From Candidatus Sedimenticola sp. (ex Thyasira tokunagai) (lineage in GTDB: Bacteria; Pseudomonadota; Gammaproteobacteria; Chromatiales; Chromatiaceae): 64,000 bases of DNA. Under the pieces are notes generated by a model. It made no database searches and had not been told where the DNA came from. It was given only the letters and a program-made list of their open reading frames with translations. The stretch covers positions 120,598 to 184,597 of the forward strand of contig CP134874.1 in the NCBI GenBank assembly GCA_037318855.1, read 5' to 3'. The position numbers and the translations under genes are program-made. How positions within the stretch are numbered: the first letter of the stretch is position 1; each line of letters opens with the position of its first letter. Below, one piece after another: positions 19,666 through 32,640 of the stretch.

Positions 19666-20649
19666 TCAGAGCAGGCCCTTCTCTTTCCAGAACTTTTCGG
19701 CACCCGGATGGAGCGGAGTCACTACACCCACAACACCCTTTGCCACACTCATCGCCTTGAAGGTCTTCTTCTGGCTGACCATATGAGCCAGACCTTCATC
19801 GGTGTAGATGGTAGACAGCAGTTTGTAGACCACATCAGCAGGGACATCGGCATTGGCAACCCAGAGAGCGGAGTCCTGGAAGGAGCCTGTCTCAGTATCT
19901 ACACCCTTATAGGTGCCCGCAGGTACGCTCAGCTGTCCGAAGTAGGGATACTTCTCATAGAAGCCGGAAGCCTTGGCATCCGCATCCACATCGATCATAG
20001 TGATATCGTTGGTCTGTGCAGCCTGGATCACAGCACCGGAGGGGAAGGCAGTGAAGAGCCAGAAGGCGTCGAGCTGGTTGTTGCCGAAGGCAGCGGCTGC
20101 ATCGTTATAGCCCATAGCGTTACGCTCGATCTTGTCCCACACGCCCATATGGGTGAAGAACATCTCGCAGTTGGCAAAGGCGCCGGAGCCGGCATTACCC
20201 ACGCCCACTTTCTTACCCACCAGATCCTTGACCGATTTAATACCTGAGTCTTTACGGGTAACCAGCTGTGCAGGAGCGCCATAGAGGAAGCCGACCGCCA
20301 TCACCTTGTCATACTTCTTGGGGTCATTTTTCATCTTGCCGTTACGTCCCAGATAGACGTGTCCGGAATAGACTACACCAAAGTCGGAACGGCCGGAGTT
20401 GACCTTGCGCAGGTTCTCTACCGAACCGGCTGAAGATTGTGCCTTGACGGTAAAATCTTCAATCGCCTTTACCGGCTTATAGGTTTGAATGGCATTGGCC
20501 ACAACCTGGAAGGTACCGCCCGCCGGGCCGCCGCCAAAAACGATACGTTTCTTCGCAAACGCCTGGCCGGCGGGGATCATGGCCATTGCCATGGTCATAC
20601 AGAGTGATGCCGCTAATACAGTCCTTCTTTTCATATGAATATCCTCCAC
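19666..20649 (-). CDS. TAXI-family TRAP transporter solute-binding protein
   Basis: This 327-residue protein begins with a signal peptide (KRRTVLAASLCMTMAMAMIP, cleavage near QAFAK). The mature part contains FGGGPAGGTFQVVANAI, KAQSSAGSVENLRKV and VGVGNAGSGAFANCEMFF, typical of the TAXI subfamily. It binds the substrate in the periplasm and presents it to the fused permease. A strong ribosome site (GGAGG, 8 nt before ATG) and a sigma-54 promoter lie upstream. The substrate is unknown; TAXI members are reported for glutamate-like and dicarboxylate substrates. Confidence 0.93.
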   Translation of the reverse strand: MEDIHMKRRTVLAASLCMTMAMAMIPAGQAFAKKRIVFGGGPAGGTFQVVANAIQTYKPVKAIEDFTVKAQSSAGSVENLRKVNSGRSDFGVVYSGHVYLGRNGKMKNDPKKYDKVMAVGFLYGAPAQLVTRKDSGIKSVKDLVGKKVGVGNAGSGAFANCEMFFTHMGVWDKIERNAMGYNDAAAAFGNNQLDAFWLFTAFPSGAVIQAAQTNDITMIDVDADAKASGFYEKYPYFGQLSVPAGTYKGVDTETGSFQDSALWVANADVPADVVYKLLSTIYTDEGLAHMVSQKKTFKAMSVAKGVVGVVTPLHPGAEKFWKEKGLL

Positions 20650-20820
20650 GGATTATGAGTAGTTATTTGCATAGCCGATCAGGAACAAAACTACGTCCAT
20701 CGGCGGGGAGGTGTCAATTGAGGCAGATCACCACCCTGTTTCAAGCCCGAAGCAACAGAGATGGTTAAAACTGTCCATCAGAGTAGCTCTGACACAGAGG
20801 CTAATGAACTATTATTGGAA

Positions 20821-20835
20821 GCAATTAGTGCGCCA
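20821..20835 (-). promoter_or_regulatory. Sigma-54 (-24/-12) promoter for the TAXI-TRAP genes
   Basis: On the minus strand the sequence TGGCGCACTAATTGC matches the sigma-54 consensus TGGCACGNNNNTTGC, with GG and GC at exact spacing. It lies about 170 bp upstream of the TAXI start codon, after an NtrC-type regulator gene that contains the sigma-54 contact motif. This fits activation of the transporter by the neighbouring DctD-like protein. Confidence 0.75.
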
Positions 20836-20853
20836 GACCCGGAAAATATGCTA

Positions 20854-20893
20854 TTTCGCACCCTACGGGCGCAGAAAAGGAGTGGGAGCGAAA
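20854..20893. promoter_or_regulatory. Candidate activator (DctD-like) binding palindrome
   Basis: TTTCGCACCC (20854-20863) and GGGAGCGAAA (20884-20893) form an inverted repeat with one mismatch and a 20-bp spacer, immediately upstream of the sigma-54 promoter. Position and symmetry suit an upstream activating sequence. No experimentally known site was compared. Confidence 0.45.
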
Positions 20894-20955
20894 AAAATGT
20901 GTGGAAACCCGCCGATTAGGCCGGTTGGCGTGGAGGTAATCCTGCCTGTTTCAGA

Positions 20956-22311
20956 CTATTTATAGTTACTTTTGTCGAGATAAAATTTTTGCATCTTGTC
21001 GTAAAGTGTCTTACGCGGCACGCCCAAGGCCTCCATAGTCGCCTTGATATTGCCACTGTGGCTTTTCAGTGACTGCTCGATCACACTCTTTTCAAAACAC
21101 TCAACCTGTTGCGGCAGAGTAAGGGCTGCCTCCCCCTCACTTCCGTGCATCAGCTGTTCCAGGTCATACCCACAGTTCTCACCCAGCAGCACATAGCGCT
21201 CAGCCACATTACGCAGCTCACGAATATTTCCCGGCCAGTCATGAGTTAACAGGGTACGCAACTGGTCACCATTTGGTGGAGCCGCCTCCTGCTGATAGCG
21301 GGCGTTCGCAACCAGTAGAAAATGCTGAAACAGCAGTGGGATATCTTCTCTGCGCTGGCTTAAAGGGGGGATGTCTATAATCACTACATTGAGTCGATAG
21401 TAGAGGTCTTCACGAAACTCACCGGCGGCAACGGCCTCTTTGAGATCCACTTTCGATGCCGCCACCACACACAGCTCCAGAGGGATCTGATGGTTGGAGC
21501 CGACAGGTTCCACCACCCGCTCCTGCAGCACCCGCAGTAGATGCACCTGTACAGACATCGGCATGCTCTCGATCTCATCGAGAAAGAGTGTACCGCCGTT
21601 GGCATGCTCAAACTTTCCAACTCGCCGCTCCCGTGCACCGGTAAAGGCACCCGCTTCATGGCCGAAGAGTTCGCTCTCGATAAGGCTTTCCGGCACGGCG
21701 CCACAGTTGATCGCAACAAAGTTACCACCACGGCGCGAGGACTGTTCATGCAGTGAACGGGCAACCAGCTCCTTGCCGGCACCGGTCTCACCCATGATCA
21801 GTACATCGGCACCCGCCGTAGCGATACGCGCAATAGTTGCTCTCAAGCGCTGTATTGCCGGCGTATTGCCAATAATCCTGGGTCCCGGCGTGCTCTGCAC
21901 CTCCAACTCCTGGCGTAGTTGGCGGTTTTCAAGTGTCAGCAATCGTTTGTCCAGTGCGCGACGCACCGTTTCAATCAGCTCCTCGGCGGCAAATGGCTTC
22001 TCCAGAAAGTCGTAGGCGCCGTCACGTATAGCACCTACTGCCATAGAGATATCTCCATGACCGCTCACCAGGATCACCGGCAGATCCCTATCCACACTCT
22101 TAACCTTCTCCAGAAAGGTGAGTCCGTCCATCCCAGGCATTTTGATGTCACACACCAGCACACCCCGCCACGCCGACGAAAGCATGGGCAGCACCTTCTC
22201 GGCACTACTGAGGGTCTGCACATCAAAGCCCGCCAGATCCAGGGTCTGCTGGTTGGCTATACGGATATGTTTTTCATCATCGATAAAGATGACTTTTGCT
22301 TCACCACTCAT
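20956..22311 (-). CDS. dctD: Sigma-54-dependent response regulator (DctD-like)
   Basis: This 451-residue protein has the three NtrC-family domains. The receiver has its Asp in VCDIKMPGMDGL near residue 55. The AAA+ domain has GETGAGKELVARSL, the sigma-54-contacting loop GAFTGA and LFLDEIESMPM. A Fis-type helix-turn-helix (GNIKATMEALGVPRKTLYDKM) is at the end. It activates sigma-54 promoters after phosphorylation. It follows the DctB-like kinase with a 3-bp gap and precedes the sigma-54 promoter of the TAXI gene. The Dct name is by similarity, and the inducer may not be a C4-dicarboxylate. Confidence 0.9.
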   Translation of the reverse strand: MSGEAKVIFIDDEKHIRIANQQTLDLAGFDVQTLSSAEKVLPMLSSAWRGVLVCDIKMPGMDGLTFLEKVKSVDRDLPVILVSGHGDISMAVGAIRDGAYDFLEKPFAAEELIETVRRALDKRLLTLENRQLRQELEVQSTPGPRIIGNTPAIQRLRATIARIATAGADVLIMGETGAGKELVARSLHEQSSRRGGNFVAINCGAVPESLIESELFGHEAGAFTGARERRVGKFEHANGGTLFLDEIESMPMSVQVHLLRVLQERVVEPVGSNHQIPLELCVVAASKVDLKEAVAAGEFREDLYYRLNVVIIDIPPLSQRREDIPLLFQHFLLVANARYQQEAAPPNGDQLRTLLTHDWPGNIRELRNVAERYVLLGENCGYDLEQLMHGSEGEAALTLPQQVECFEKSVIEQSLKSHSGNIKATMEALGVPRKTLYDKMQKFYLDKSNYK

Positions 22312-22314
22312 TTA

Positions 22315-24144
22315 TCAATTCCCCTCCGGGGCTGCAGCCAACGGCATCTCCAGTATAAACACCGCACCACCCTCAGGATGATTCTTCGCCTCCAGGGTAC
22401 CACCCATTCCCTCCACAATCCTGTGAGAGATTGAGAGACCGAGTCCCAGCCCACTGCTCTCCGACTTGGTGGTAAAAAAGGGATCAAACAGTCGCTTCAG
22501 GTGAGCCTCTTCTATACCACAGCCACTGTCTCGTATCGCCATATGAAAAAGGTGCTCTCTCTGTGATCCACTGATCTCGATTATACGCTGCTCACCCTCC
22601 TCCACCGCATGCAGCGCATTGCTTATCAGATTAACGAAAACCTGCTCCAGCTGCACCATGTCAGCCTGGAGAAAGATCTCCTGCTGCGGCAGCTGCAGTC
22701 TCACCTCCGCTGACACCTCTTTTATTCTCGGCGCGAGAATTTTCAGTGAATAGTCTATCGCTGCAGGCAAGGATACACTCACAAGCTGCCCGGAGGTCTT
22801 GCGGGCAAACAGTTTCAGCTGTGAACTGATGGTCGCCATGCGCTCGGTCAGTTGGGAGATCTGTTGCAGGTTCCAGCAGGCCTCCTCCTTGCGTTCGCGC
22901 TGTAGCAGGGCGCGGGAGTTATCCGCATAGGAGCGAATGGCCGCCAGCGGCTGATTCAGCTCGTGGCTGATACCCGTGGCCATCTGCCCCACTACCGCCA
23001 TTTTTGCCGCTTGAATCAGCTCATCCTGGGTCTGCTGCAGCGCCTTTCCCGTCTGCCTGTGCTCCTCAATCTCCGAACTCAGACGGGTATTCGATTCCGT
23101 CAGCTCCTGAGTTCTCTCACGTACACGAAGTTCCAAATCACGTTTTGCACGCCTGGCAAACTCCGCACGCTCCAGCAGGCGTCTTCTGCGTTGATTCAGA
23201 TAGAGTGCCGGCAGCAGAAGCACAGTAAATAGACTCAGGACCAGCAACAGGCTACGCCTCATCTGACCTGAGACAGTCTTGTAAGAGGTGAGTATATGGA
23301 CTTTCCAACCCGCCTCAGGCATCTCATGCTCCAGCATCAGGAACCGCCGGCCCTCTTCCGGACCAAGCTCAACAATCCGGATTGCCGTTCCAATTGATTC
23401 AACGGTAGAGAGAGCAAGCGGCTCAATCTCGGTATCGACATAACGAAGACCGGCCCTAATCCGATCCTTAGCCTGAGTCGACAACGGCTGCAGAGATTTG
23501 AAGCGCCAATCACCCTCAGTGGTGATAAAGATCACTCCATCGGGATCGGTGACGAGAAAACGGTCGTCAGAGAGACTCCAGTCCTGCTCAATCTGGGAAA
23601 TATCGAACTTAATGACGACTACACCAAGAGTCTGCTGCTGGTGACGCACCGGATAGGCAAAATAGTAGCCGCGTCGCTGGGAGGTGGAGCCTAAGGCAAA
23701 ATAGCGGCCAAGGCGTCCCTCCATCGCCTCCCTGAAGTAGGGTCGGTAGGAGAAGTTTCGGCCAACAAAGGGGCGCTCTGACTGCCAGTTTGAGGCGGCA
23801 ACAGTAAGTCCACCACTGTTCATCAGATAGGTATCCGCCGCGCCACTGATCTGGTTGATCTTCTCCAGATCACGGCTCAACGCTTCTGCCCCCTCCCTGT
23901 CTTGGGGGTGCTGGAGCTGATAGGCCAGACGCTTATTGGTGGCCAGTAGTTCGGGGAGCGACTCAAACTTGTCCAGCCGGCCCTGCAGGTGAGAGATATA
24001 GAGGCTCAGCTGATGTCGCCCCTCCTGCTCAAGCTCTGCCAGGGCGTTCTCTTTACTCAGCCGGGCAGTCTGCCACAGCGCTGACGACAAGATCAGTAGT
24101 GTAAGAAATACCTTAATTAGGGTCAGAGTGAAATTATTTTTCAT
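22315..24144 (-). CDS. dctB: DctB-like sensor histidine kinase
   Basis: This 609-residue protein has transmembrane segments at about residues 7-25 and 300-320. These enclose a periplasmic double-Cache type sensor (SYRPYFREAMEGRLGRYFALG, RGYYFAYPV). A cytoplasmic coiled coil follows, then HisKA with the phospho-His in GISHELNQPLAAIRSYADNS, then the ATPase domain (NLISNALHAVEE, GLGLGLSI). It should sense an extracytoplasmic organic acid and phosphorylate the adjacent DctD. Its first codons (MKNNFTLTLI) fall inside the inverted-repeat end of a RAYT remnant, so the start was probably remodelled by that insertion. Confidence 0.9.
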   Translation of the reverse strand: MKNNFTLTLIKVFLTLLILSSALWQTARLSKENALAELEQEGRHQLSLYISHLQGRLDKFESLPELLATNKRLAYQLQHPQDREGAEALSRDLEKINQISGAADTYLMNSGGLTVAASNWQSERPFVGRNFSYRPYFREAMEGRLGRYFALGSTSQRRGYYFAYPVRHQQQTLGVVVIKFDISQIEQDWSLSDDRFLVTDPDGVIFITTEGDWRFKSLQPLSTQAKDRIRAGLRYVDTEIEPLALSTVESIGTAIRIVELGPEEGRRFLMLEHEMPEAGWKVHILTSYKTVSGQMRRSLLLVLSLFTVLLLPALYLNQRRRRLLERAEFARRAKRDLELRVRERTQELTESNTRLSSEIEEHRQTGKALQQTQDELIQAAKMAVVGQMATGISHELNQPLAAIRSYADNSRALLQRERKEEACWNLQQISQLTERMATISSQLKLFARKTSGQLVSVSLPAAIDYSLKILAPRIKEVSAEVRLQLPQQEIFLQADMVQLEQVFVNLISNALHAVEEGEQRIIEISGSQREHLFHMAIRDSGCGIEEAHLKRLFDPFFTTKSESSGLGLGLSISHRIVEGMGGTLEAKNHPEGGAVFILEMPLAAAPEGN

Positions 24145-24520
24145 GCCGATGACATGCCCCTGGGCGACCTACTTTTTTCGGCCTGACCCTTCTGTTGAGG
24201 TTGAACTCAATTTCATCTTTGAATCGATCATTGCCGATATCAGGCAGGCAACCAATAAGTGAACGTGGTTGGTCATAAACACTCAAGCATGAGTCAGCAC
24301 ACGAGAGCGGTCAGCATACTCTTTCAGCCAGTTGGCATATGCTGCAAAATCCTGCTCGCTGGAAAAGCAGGCCTGGCGGTTGTTACCCCGCTGAATGATG
24401 TGCTGCGGGATTCCGATTGGGCTGAGTCGTGGCAGACGCGCCTAGATCCTCCATGATCATCAATACGTTGAGCTGACAGTGTAATACAGCGCTGAAAATT
24501 TTACTCTGACCGCAATTACC
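24116..24520. mobile_element. Decayed RAYT (REP-associated transposase) element
   Basis: The ends are inverted relatives: AATTAGGGTCAGAGTGAAATT at 24118-24138 and AAATTTTACTCTGACCGCAATTA-type sequence near 24497-24520. Between them is a degenerate Y1 transposase of the REP-associated type. The left end overlaps the first codons of the dctB-like gene. Confidence 0.6.
24137..24452 (-). pseudogene. REP-associated tyrosine transposase fragment
   Basis: Translation of the minus strand gives ARLPRLSPIGIPQHIIQRGN, then NRQACFSSEQDFAAYANWLK and EYADRSRVLTHA. An in-frame TGA follows, then VFMTNHVHLLVAC with the HxH motif of Y1 (IS200-like) transposases. After an internal deletion the frame next to it ends with FKDEIEFNLNRRVRPKKVGR, which resembles the family C-terminus. 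About half of the usual length of some 230 residues is missing and no start codon remains, so this is a dead gene. Confidence 0.75.
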
Positions 24521-24548
24521 CCATTCCCCCTGAAAATAGCACATAAAA

Positions 24549-24575
24549 AAACCCCGCCATTTGGCGAGGTTCTTT
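24549..24575 (-). terminator. Intrinsic terminator of the PEP-CTERM gene
   Basis: On the minus strand, CCTCGCC, AAAT and GGCGGGG are followed by a run of seven T. It lies about 55 bp after the stop codon of the PEP-CTERM gene. Confidence 0.8.
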
Positions 24576-24629
24576 TCAGCAACCGGGTTTTTGGGGTTGC
24601 CTGAGCGATCTTAGATCACCCTATACAGA

Positions 24630-25208
24630 TCAAGCTGCGATACCTTTTCTGCGACGGCTGATAAAGCCGAATGCCATAACGGCAGAGCCGAAGAGGATGG
24701 CTGCACCGGGAACTGGGACCTGAGAGACAGATACGAGAACGGTGTAGTCATCAAGTGGCGACAGACGGGTGCCCGTGATACCAATCACGGTTGGGAAGTC
24801 CATGGACCCAAGTATATATTCAAAGCTAAATACTGGGTTGGGGACTATGTTGCCACCAGGATCGGTCAGACCCCAAACAATATCGGCCGTAGGAAAACCG
24901 GGGCCGGGAGGTCCGCCAGCATCAAAATCCAGTCCCCATCCCATGTCTCCATAACCTGTACCGGTAACTGCACTGATACCGGGGTCTATAGTGATGTTCA
25001 CACGCATATCACGAGGAGTAATAGCCAGCCACTCTTCAAACATCTCTCCGATGCCTGTGACTACCGTGTCACCTGTATAGAAGTAGGTGTTGCCAATGTC
25101 TACATCATTAAGTTGATTCACATTTAGAGGGATAAGCGCTGCATTGGCACCCCCTGCCGCCAGTAACAGCACACCCGCCGCTAGTAATTTCGTAATTCCT
25201 TTAAACAT
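24630..25208 (-). CDS. Secreted PEP-CTERM-type sorting-signal protein
   Basis: From the ATG at 25208 (GGAG six bases upstream) the protein has 192 residues. It has an N-terminal signal peptide (GITKLLAAGVLLLAAGGANA). A Gly/Pro/Asp-rich central region shows no recognised domain. The C-terminal tripartite tail VPVPGAAILFGSAVMAFGFI is followed by SRRRKG. The tail (VPxP motif, hydrophobic helix, basic end) matches PEP-CTERM sorting signals processed by exosortase in exopolysaccharide-producing bacteria. No exosortase is in the window. Its function beyond export is unknown. It is monocistronic with its own terminator. Confidence 0.8.
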   Translation of the reverse strand: MFKGITKLLAAGVLLLAAGGANAALIPLNVNQLNDVDIGNTYFYTGDTVVTGIGEMFEEWLAITPRDMRVNITIDPGISAVTGTGYGDMGWGLDFDAGGPPGPGFPTADIVWGLTDPGGNIVPNPVFSFEYILGSMDFPTVIGITGTRLSPLDDYTVLVSVSQVPVPGAAILFGSAVMAFGFISRRRKGIAA

Positions 25209-25365
25209 CATTATCTCCAAATTTATTCTTAATTAAAGTATCGATACTCACGCGGTGAAGATTTTGTCCCCACGCGGTCCATCGCCTCACCGCATTTATT
25301 ACAGCCAACCGTCGTCAGCTTCGTGGAAAGTACCATAAAAATGTGAACCAGCGCAACCTTTCCAC

Positions 25366-25395
25366 AAAAAAGCCCTGCTTAGCAGGGCTTTTTGC
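25366..25395 (-). terminator. Intrinsic terminator of the atp operon
   Basis: AGCCCTGCT and AGCAGGGCT form a perfect hairpin flanked by an A-run on one side and a T-run on the other, 22 bp beyond the atpC stop. The symmetry would let it act on both strands. Confidence 0.88.
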
Positions 25396-25416
25396 TTATG
25401 GTAGAAAGCTTGACTA

Positions 25417-25836
25417 TCAGCCGGAGCGCCTGCGCAGCTTATCGATAGTACGCAACTGGGCAACAGCCTCTATCAACTCTGACTGTGCCTTGGCGTGGTC
25501 GTAGTCGGCCTGCTGGCCGGCGAGTGCATCTTCCGCCTGACGCTTGGCTTCAAGGGCGGCGGCCTCATCGAGATCAGCGGCACGGATGGCGGTATCTGCC
25601 AAGACGGTGACAACGTGAGGCTGCACCTCGAGGATGCCACCGGAGACGTAGAAGTGCTGCTGCTCTTTACCCGTCTCCACCCGCACTTCACCGGGTTTGA
25701 GTCGCGTCACCATCGGTGTATGGCGAGGTGCAATACCCACATCACCCATAATTGCAGGAGCGTAGACCATCTCGGCCAGGCCGGAGTGGATCTCACCTTC
25801 GGCGCTCACTATATCCACATGGATTGTCATGGCCAT
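25417..25836 (-). CDS. atpC: ATP synthase epsilon subunit
   Basis: This 139-residue protein has the usual epsilon layout: an N-terminal beta sandwich ([36 protein letters not shown]) and a C-terminal helical hairpin ending [12 protein letters not shown]. It couples the central stalk to the c-ring and can inhibit hydrolysis. It is the last gene of the operon, 17 bp after atpD, followed by a strong terminator. Confidence 0.96.
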   Translation of the reverse strand: MAMTIHVDIVSAEGEIHSGLAEMVYAPAIMGDVGIAPRHTPMVTRLKPGEVRVETGKEQQHFYVSGGILEVQPHVVTVLADTAIRAADLDEAAALEAKRQAEDALAGQQADYDHAKAQSELIEAVAQLRTIDKLRRRSG

Positions 25837-25853
25837 AAGTTATCTCCTTGCTA

Positions 25854-27251
<1,398 letters not shown>

Positions 27252-27290
27252 CTATTCGATATTTCTAAAATTAAATTCGTTAACCGCCGG

Positions 27291-28154
27291 TTATCCAACT
27301 GCCGCGGCGCCGCCCACGATCTCAGAGATCTCCTGGGTAATAGCTGCCTGCCGAGCCTTGTTATAAACCAGTTGCAGTTCGTTGATCAGATCACCGGCAT
27401 TGTCGGTGGCGGATTTCATCGCCACCATTCTCGCAGACTGTTCACAAGCTGCATTGTCGACTACCGCCTGGTAGATCAGTGATTCGATATAGCGCACCAT
27501 CAACCCATCAACAACATCCTTGGAATCGGGCTCGTAGATGTAGTCCCAGTGGTGCTTCAAATCCTCGTTGGGCTTGGATGCGATAGGTACCAGCTGATCT
27601 ATCGTCGGATCCTGAGTCATGGTGTTTACAAAATTGTTATACACCACATAGATACGATCCAGATCACCGTTTTCGAAAGCGTCCAGCATCACCTTGATCG
27701 GTCCGATCAGGTTGTCTATATGTACCGCATCACCGAGGTGGCTGGCCTGGGAAATCACTCTGCCGCCAAAGCGGCGAAAATGGCCTAGGGCCTTGCTGCC
27801 AATAGTGCAAAAATCAACCTCTATACCTTCACTCTGCTGCTCGGCAATCTTCCTGGTGAGCTTGCGGAACAGGTTGCTATTGAGACCGCCGCATAGCCCG
27901 CGATCAGAGGAGACCACAATGTAGCCTACACGTTTGACCTCGCGATCGAGGGTGAATACGTGACGATACTCCGGGTGCGCATGATAAAGATGACCTATCA
28001 CCTTCTTCATCTTATCCGCGTAGGGGCGGGTCGCCGCCATACGCTCCTGCGCTTTTCGCATTTTGGCCGCCGCCACCATCTCCATCGCAGAGGTGATCTT
28101 CTGCGTATTTTTGATGCTGGCTATCTGGGTACGTATCTCTTTTGAGCCTGCCAT
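27291..28154 (-). CDS. atpG: ATP synthase gamma subunit
   Basis: This 287-residue protein has the two coiled-coil ends of gamma: [20 protein letters not shown] at the start and [21 protein letters not shown] sequence at the end. The conserved [10 protein letters not shown] is near residue 85. It is the rotating shaft of F1, expressed between atpA and atpD. Confidence 0.97.
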   Translation of the reverse strand: MAGSKEIRTQIASIKNTQKITSAMEMVAAAKMRKAQERMAATRPYADKMKKVIGHLYHAHPEYRHVFTLDREVKRVGYIVVSSDRGLCGGLNSNLFRKLTRKIAEQQSEGIEVDFCTIGSKALGHFRRFGGRVISQASHLGDAVHIDNLIGPIKVMLDAFENGDLDRIYVVYNNFVNTMTQDPTIDQLVPIASKPNEDLKHHWDYIYEPDSKDVVDGLMVRYIESLIYQAVVDNAACEQSARMVAMKSATDNAGDLINELQLVYNKARQAAITQEISEIVGGAAAVG

Positions 28155-28198
28155 GTCTAACCTCGCTCTCTCAGCTCACAACTCACCAATTTCTGCCA

Positions 28199-29740
28199 TT
28201 ACCAAGTGTGGTTGGCCTTGAAATCCTTGAGTGTCTCATGGAGAGAGTTGGCGATATCATCGTTGAAGTCCCCGCTCTCGTTGATCTGCTCAGACAGCTC
28301 CTTCTGGTTGCTCTTCATATAAGCATGAAGTGCAGCTTCAAAATCAACAACCTTGTTGGTATCGACATCATCCAGATAGCCCTCATTGGCAGCAAACAGT
28401 GAGGCCGCCATCTCAGCAATGCTAAGGGGCGAGTACTGCAGCTGCTTCATCAGCTCTGTAACGCGTTCACCGCGTGAAAGCTGTGCCCTGGTCGCCTCAT
28501 CAAGATCAGAGGCAAACTGGGAGAATGCCGCCAGTTCACGGAACTGAGCCAGTGCCAGACGCACACCACCACCGAGCTTTTTAACGATCTTGGTCTGAGC
28601 GGCACCGCCGACTCGTGAGACCGATAGACCGGCGTTGATAGCCGGGCGGATACCGGCGTTGAACAGATCCGCCTCGAGGAAGATCTGGCCATCGGTAATA
28701 GAGATCACGTTGGTCGGTACGAAGGCCGATACGTCACCCGCCTGGGTTTCGATGATCGGGAAAGCGGTCAGTGAACCGGTCTGGCCCTTCACCTCACCAT
28801 TGGTCATCTTCTCTACGTAGTCGGTGTTGACTCGTGCGGAGCGCTCCAGCAGGCGTGAGTGCAGGTAGAAAACATCACCCGGATAGGCCTCACGACCAGG
28901 AGGACGACGCAACAGCAGTGAGACCTGACGGTAGGCCCATGCCTGCTTGGTAAGGTCATCATAAATGATCATGGCGTCTTCGCCGCGATCGCGGAAGTAC
29001 TCACCCATGGTGCAGCCGGAGTAGGGGGCGATGAACTGCAGCGCTGCAGAATCTGCGGCGGGAGCGGCAACGATAATCGTATGCTCCATAGCGCCATGCT
29101 CTTCAAGCTTGCGTACAACCTGAGCAATGGTCGAGTTCTTCTGACCAACGGCGACGTAGATACATTTTACGCCGGTGCCCTTCTGATTGATGATGGCATC
29201 GATTGCGACGGCAGACTTACCGGTCTGGCGGTCACCAATGATCAGCTCACGCTGGCCACGACCTACCGGCACCATGGCATCGATCGCCTTCAGCCCGGTC
29301 TGTACCGGCTGGTCTACCGACTTACGCTCGATTACGCCGGGAGCCACTCGCTCGATAGGGGAGCTGGTGGCTGAATCAATCGCGCCCTTACCATCAATCG
29401 GATTACCCAGCGCATCAACCACTCGGCCCAACAGTGCTTCGCCCGTTGGAACCTCCAGTACACGACCGGTGCACTTTACAGCGTCGCCTTCAGAGAGATG
29501 TGTATAGTCACCCAGTACCACGGCACCAACTGAATCGCGCTCAAGATTGAGCACCAGACCGAAAGTGTTGCCGGGTAGCTCCAGCATCTCATAGGACATG
29601 GCGTCCTCAAGACCGTGGATACGGGCAATACCGTCAGTCAGGCTGATGATAGTGCCTTCGTTGCGGGCTTCGGTTTTAAGATCGAAGTTTTCGATCTTAC
29701 TTTTGATCAGATCGCTGATCTCGGATGGATTGAGTTGCAT
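28199..29740 (-). CDS. atpA: ATP synthase alpha subunit
   Basis: This 513-residue protein, the typical length, has the nucleotide-binding P-loop [15 protein letters not shown] (about residue 169) and the signature [17 protein letters not shown]. It forms the non-catalytic nucleotide sites and the F1 hexamer with beta. The gap to atpH is 13 bp, and to atpG 44 bp. Confidence 0.98.
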   Translation of the reverse strand: MQLNPSEISDLIKSKIENFDLKTEARNEGTIISLTDGIARIHGLEDAMSYEMLELPGNTFGLVLNLERDSVGAVVLGDYTHLSEGDAVKCTGRVLEVPTGEALLGRVVDALGNPIDGKGAIDSATSSPIERVAPGVIERKSVDQPVQTGLKAIDAMVPVGRGQRELIIGDRQTGKSAVAIDAIINQKGTGVKCIYVAVGQKNSTIAQVVRKLEEHGAMEHTIIVAAPAADSAALQFIAPYSGCTMGEYFRDRGEDAMIIYDDLTKQAWAYRQVSLLLRRPPGREAYPGDVFYLHSRLLERSARVNTDYVEKMTNGEVKGQTGSLTAFPIIETQAGDVSAFVPTNVISITDGQIFLEADLFNAGIRPAINAGLSVSRVGGAAQTKIVKKLGGGVRLALAQFRELAAFSQFASDLDEATRAQLSRGERVTELMKQLQYSPLSIAEMAASLFAANEGYLDDVDTNKVVDFEAALHAYMKSNQKELSEQINESGDFNDDIANSLHETLKDFKANHTW

Positions 29741-29753
29741 GATGGCTTCTCGC

Positions 29754-30293
29754 TTAGATTCCTAATTCGTTCGCCAGTTGCTGGAGCTGGCCGCTGACGG
29801 ATCCGTCTATCACCATATCGCCGGCGCGGATATGAAGACCACCGATCAGATCGGCCTCCTCCTCGCTGGTGATGGTGATATCGCGCCCCAATTTGGCTTT
29901 AAGGGCGGCAGCGATCTTATTCTCCTCGGCGGGTTTGAGGGCGTATGCGGAACGTATATGGACATTGAGCTCTCGCCGGCTCTCTGCCTTTAGCTGTTCA
30001 TACACACCGACAATCTCCGGCACTATCGGGAGTCGTCCGTTTTGCACCAGCAGTTTGACAAGATTTTGGCCCTCTTCGTTAAGACGGCCGCCACCTATAT
30101 CCAGCATCAGCTGGGTCAGGTGCTCCTTATCAAACATCGGATCGGCAATGATGCCGGCGGCAGCCGGCTCTTCCACGACCTGCGCAAGAAGTGTCAGCAT
30201 CTCAGACCAGAGATCGAGTTTGTCGCTCGCCTCCGCCCGTGCGAATACCGCTTCTGCGTAGGGGCGGGCAATTGTGATAGCTTCTCCTGCCAT
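29754..30293 (-). CDS. atpH: ATP synthase delta subunit
   Basis: The 179 residues are those of a bacterial delta (OSCP-type) subunit: an N-terminal helical bundle ([18 protein letters not shown]) and the conserved C-terminal stretch [19 protein letters not shown]. It joins the peripheral stalk to the F1 head. It is in the operon between atpF and atpA, with gaps of 9 and 13 bp. Confidence 0.96.
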   Translation of the reverse strand: MAGEAITIARPYAEAVFARAEASDKLDLWSEMLTLLAQVVEEPAAAGIIADPMFDKEHLTQLMLDIGGGRLNEEGQNLVKLLVQNGRLPIVPEIVGVYEQLKAESRRELNVHIRSAYALKPAEENKIAAALKAKLGRDITITSEEEADLIGGLHIRAGDMVIDGSVSGQLQQLANELGI

Positions 30294-30302
30294 TGCGGCG
30301 CC

Positions 30303-30773
30303 CTATATCTCTGCCGCCAGTGTATCGACGATCTCTTGGTGAGCACCTGCATCGATCTCTTTGCGGAGGATTTTCTCTGCACCGACGATAGCGAGCTCTG
30401 CGACTTTCTCACGCAGATGCTCACGGGCGCGGGTACTCTCCTGCTCGATCTCAGCCTGTGCACCACTGACCAGTCGTTCACCTTCAGCGCGTGCGTTTTC
30501 TTTTGCTTCATCGACAATCTCGCTGGCGCGTTTCTGCGCCTGAGAGACGATCTCAGCAGCTTGTGACTTGGCATCATGGAGCACGTCTTTAGCGCGTGCC
30601 TGAGCCAATTCCTGTTCATGCTGTCCGCGCTCGGCGGCAGCAAGTCCGTCTGCGATCTCCTTTCGACGCACATCAAGGGCACCCATTATCGGTGTCCAGA
30701 CGTACTTCATCGTGAGCATCACGAATACTACAAAAGAGATCAGCTGACCTATAAGAGTCAGATTGATATTCAT
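30303..30773 (-). CDS. atpF: ATP synthase b subunit
   Basis: This 156-residue protein has one N-terminal membrane helix ([20 protein letters not shown]) followed by a long charged coiled coil rich in Ala, Glu and Arg. It dimerises as the peripheral stalk of F0. The length matches E. coli AtpF (156). Confidence 0.96.
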   Translation of the reverse strand: MNINLTLIGQLISFVVFVMLTMKYVWTPIMGALDVRRKEIADGLAAAERGQHEQELAQARAKDVLHDAKSQAAEIVSQAQKRASEIVDEAKENARAEGERLVSGAQAEIEQESTRAREHLREKVAELAIVGAEKILRKEIDAGAHQEIVDTLAAEI

Positions 30774-30833
30774 CCCGAATTTACCTCGTTGTTAGGCGAG
30801 ATGAGATTCAATTCGCCGAAATAACTCAAAGAG

Positions 30834-31076
<243 letters not shown>

Positions 31077-31113
31077 TTATATCAATTTGGAATAAGTTTG
31101 GATAAAGAGTAAA

Positions 31114-32414
<1,301 letters not shown>

Positions 32415-32640
32415 CCCTTAGACACCACACCATTACTGTTGTGGAGCGGGCGAAGTATAAGCGCTGACGAATATAAGGTCAAACGATGGGCAAATAATTT
32501 ATATTATCTACCACTTTAGTGGTAATAATCCTAAAATATAGGCGCTTTTGTTACGATTCGACACAATCTTGCCCTTCAAAGTACCAAGTACCTGATAAAA
32601 CCCGGCAAAACTACACACGCCTATGGAGCCAACTAAATAA

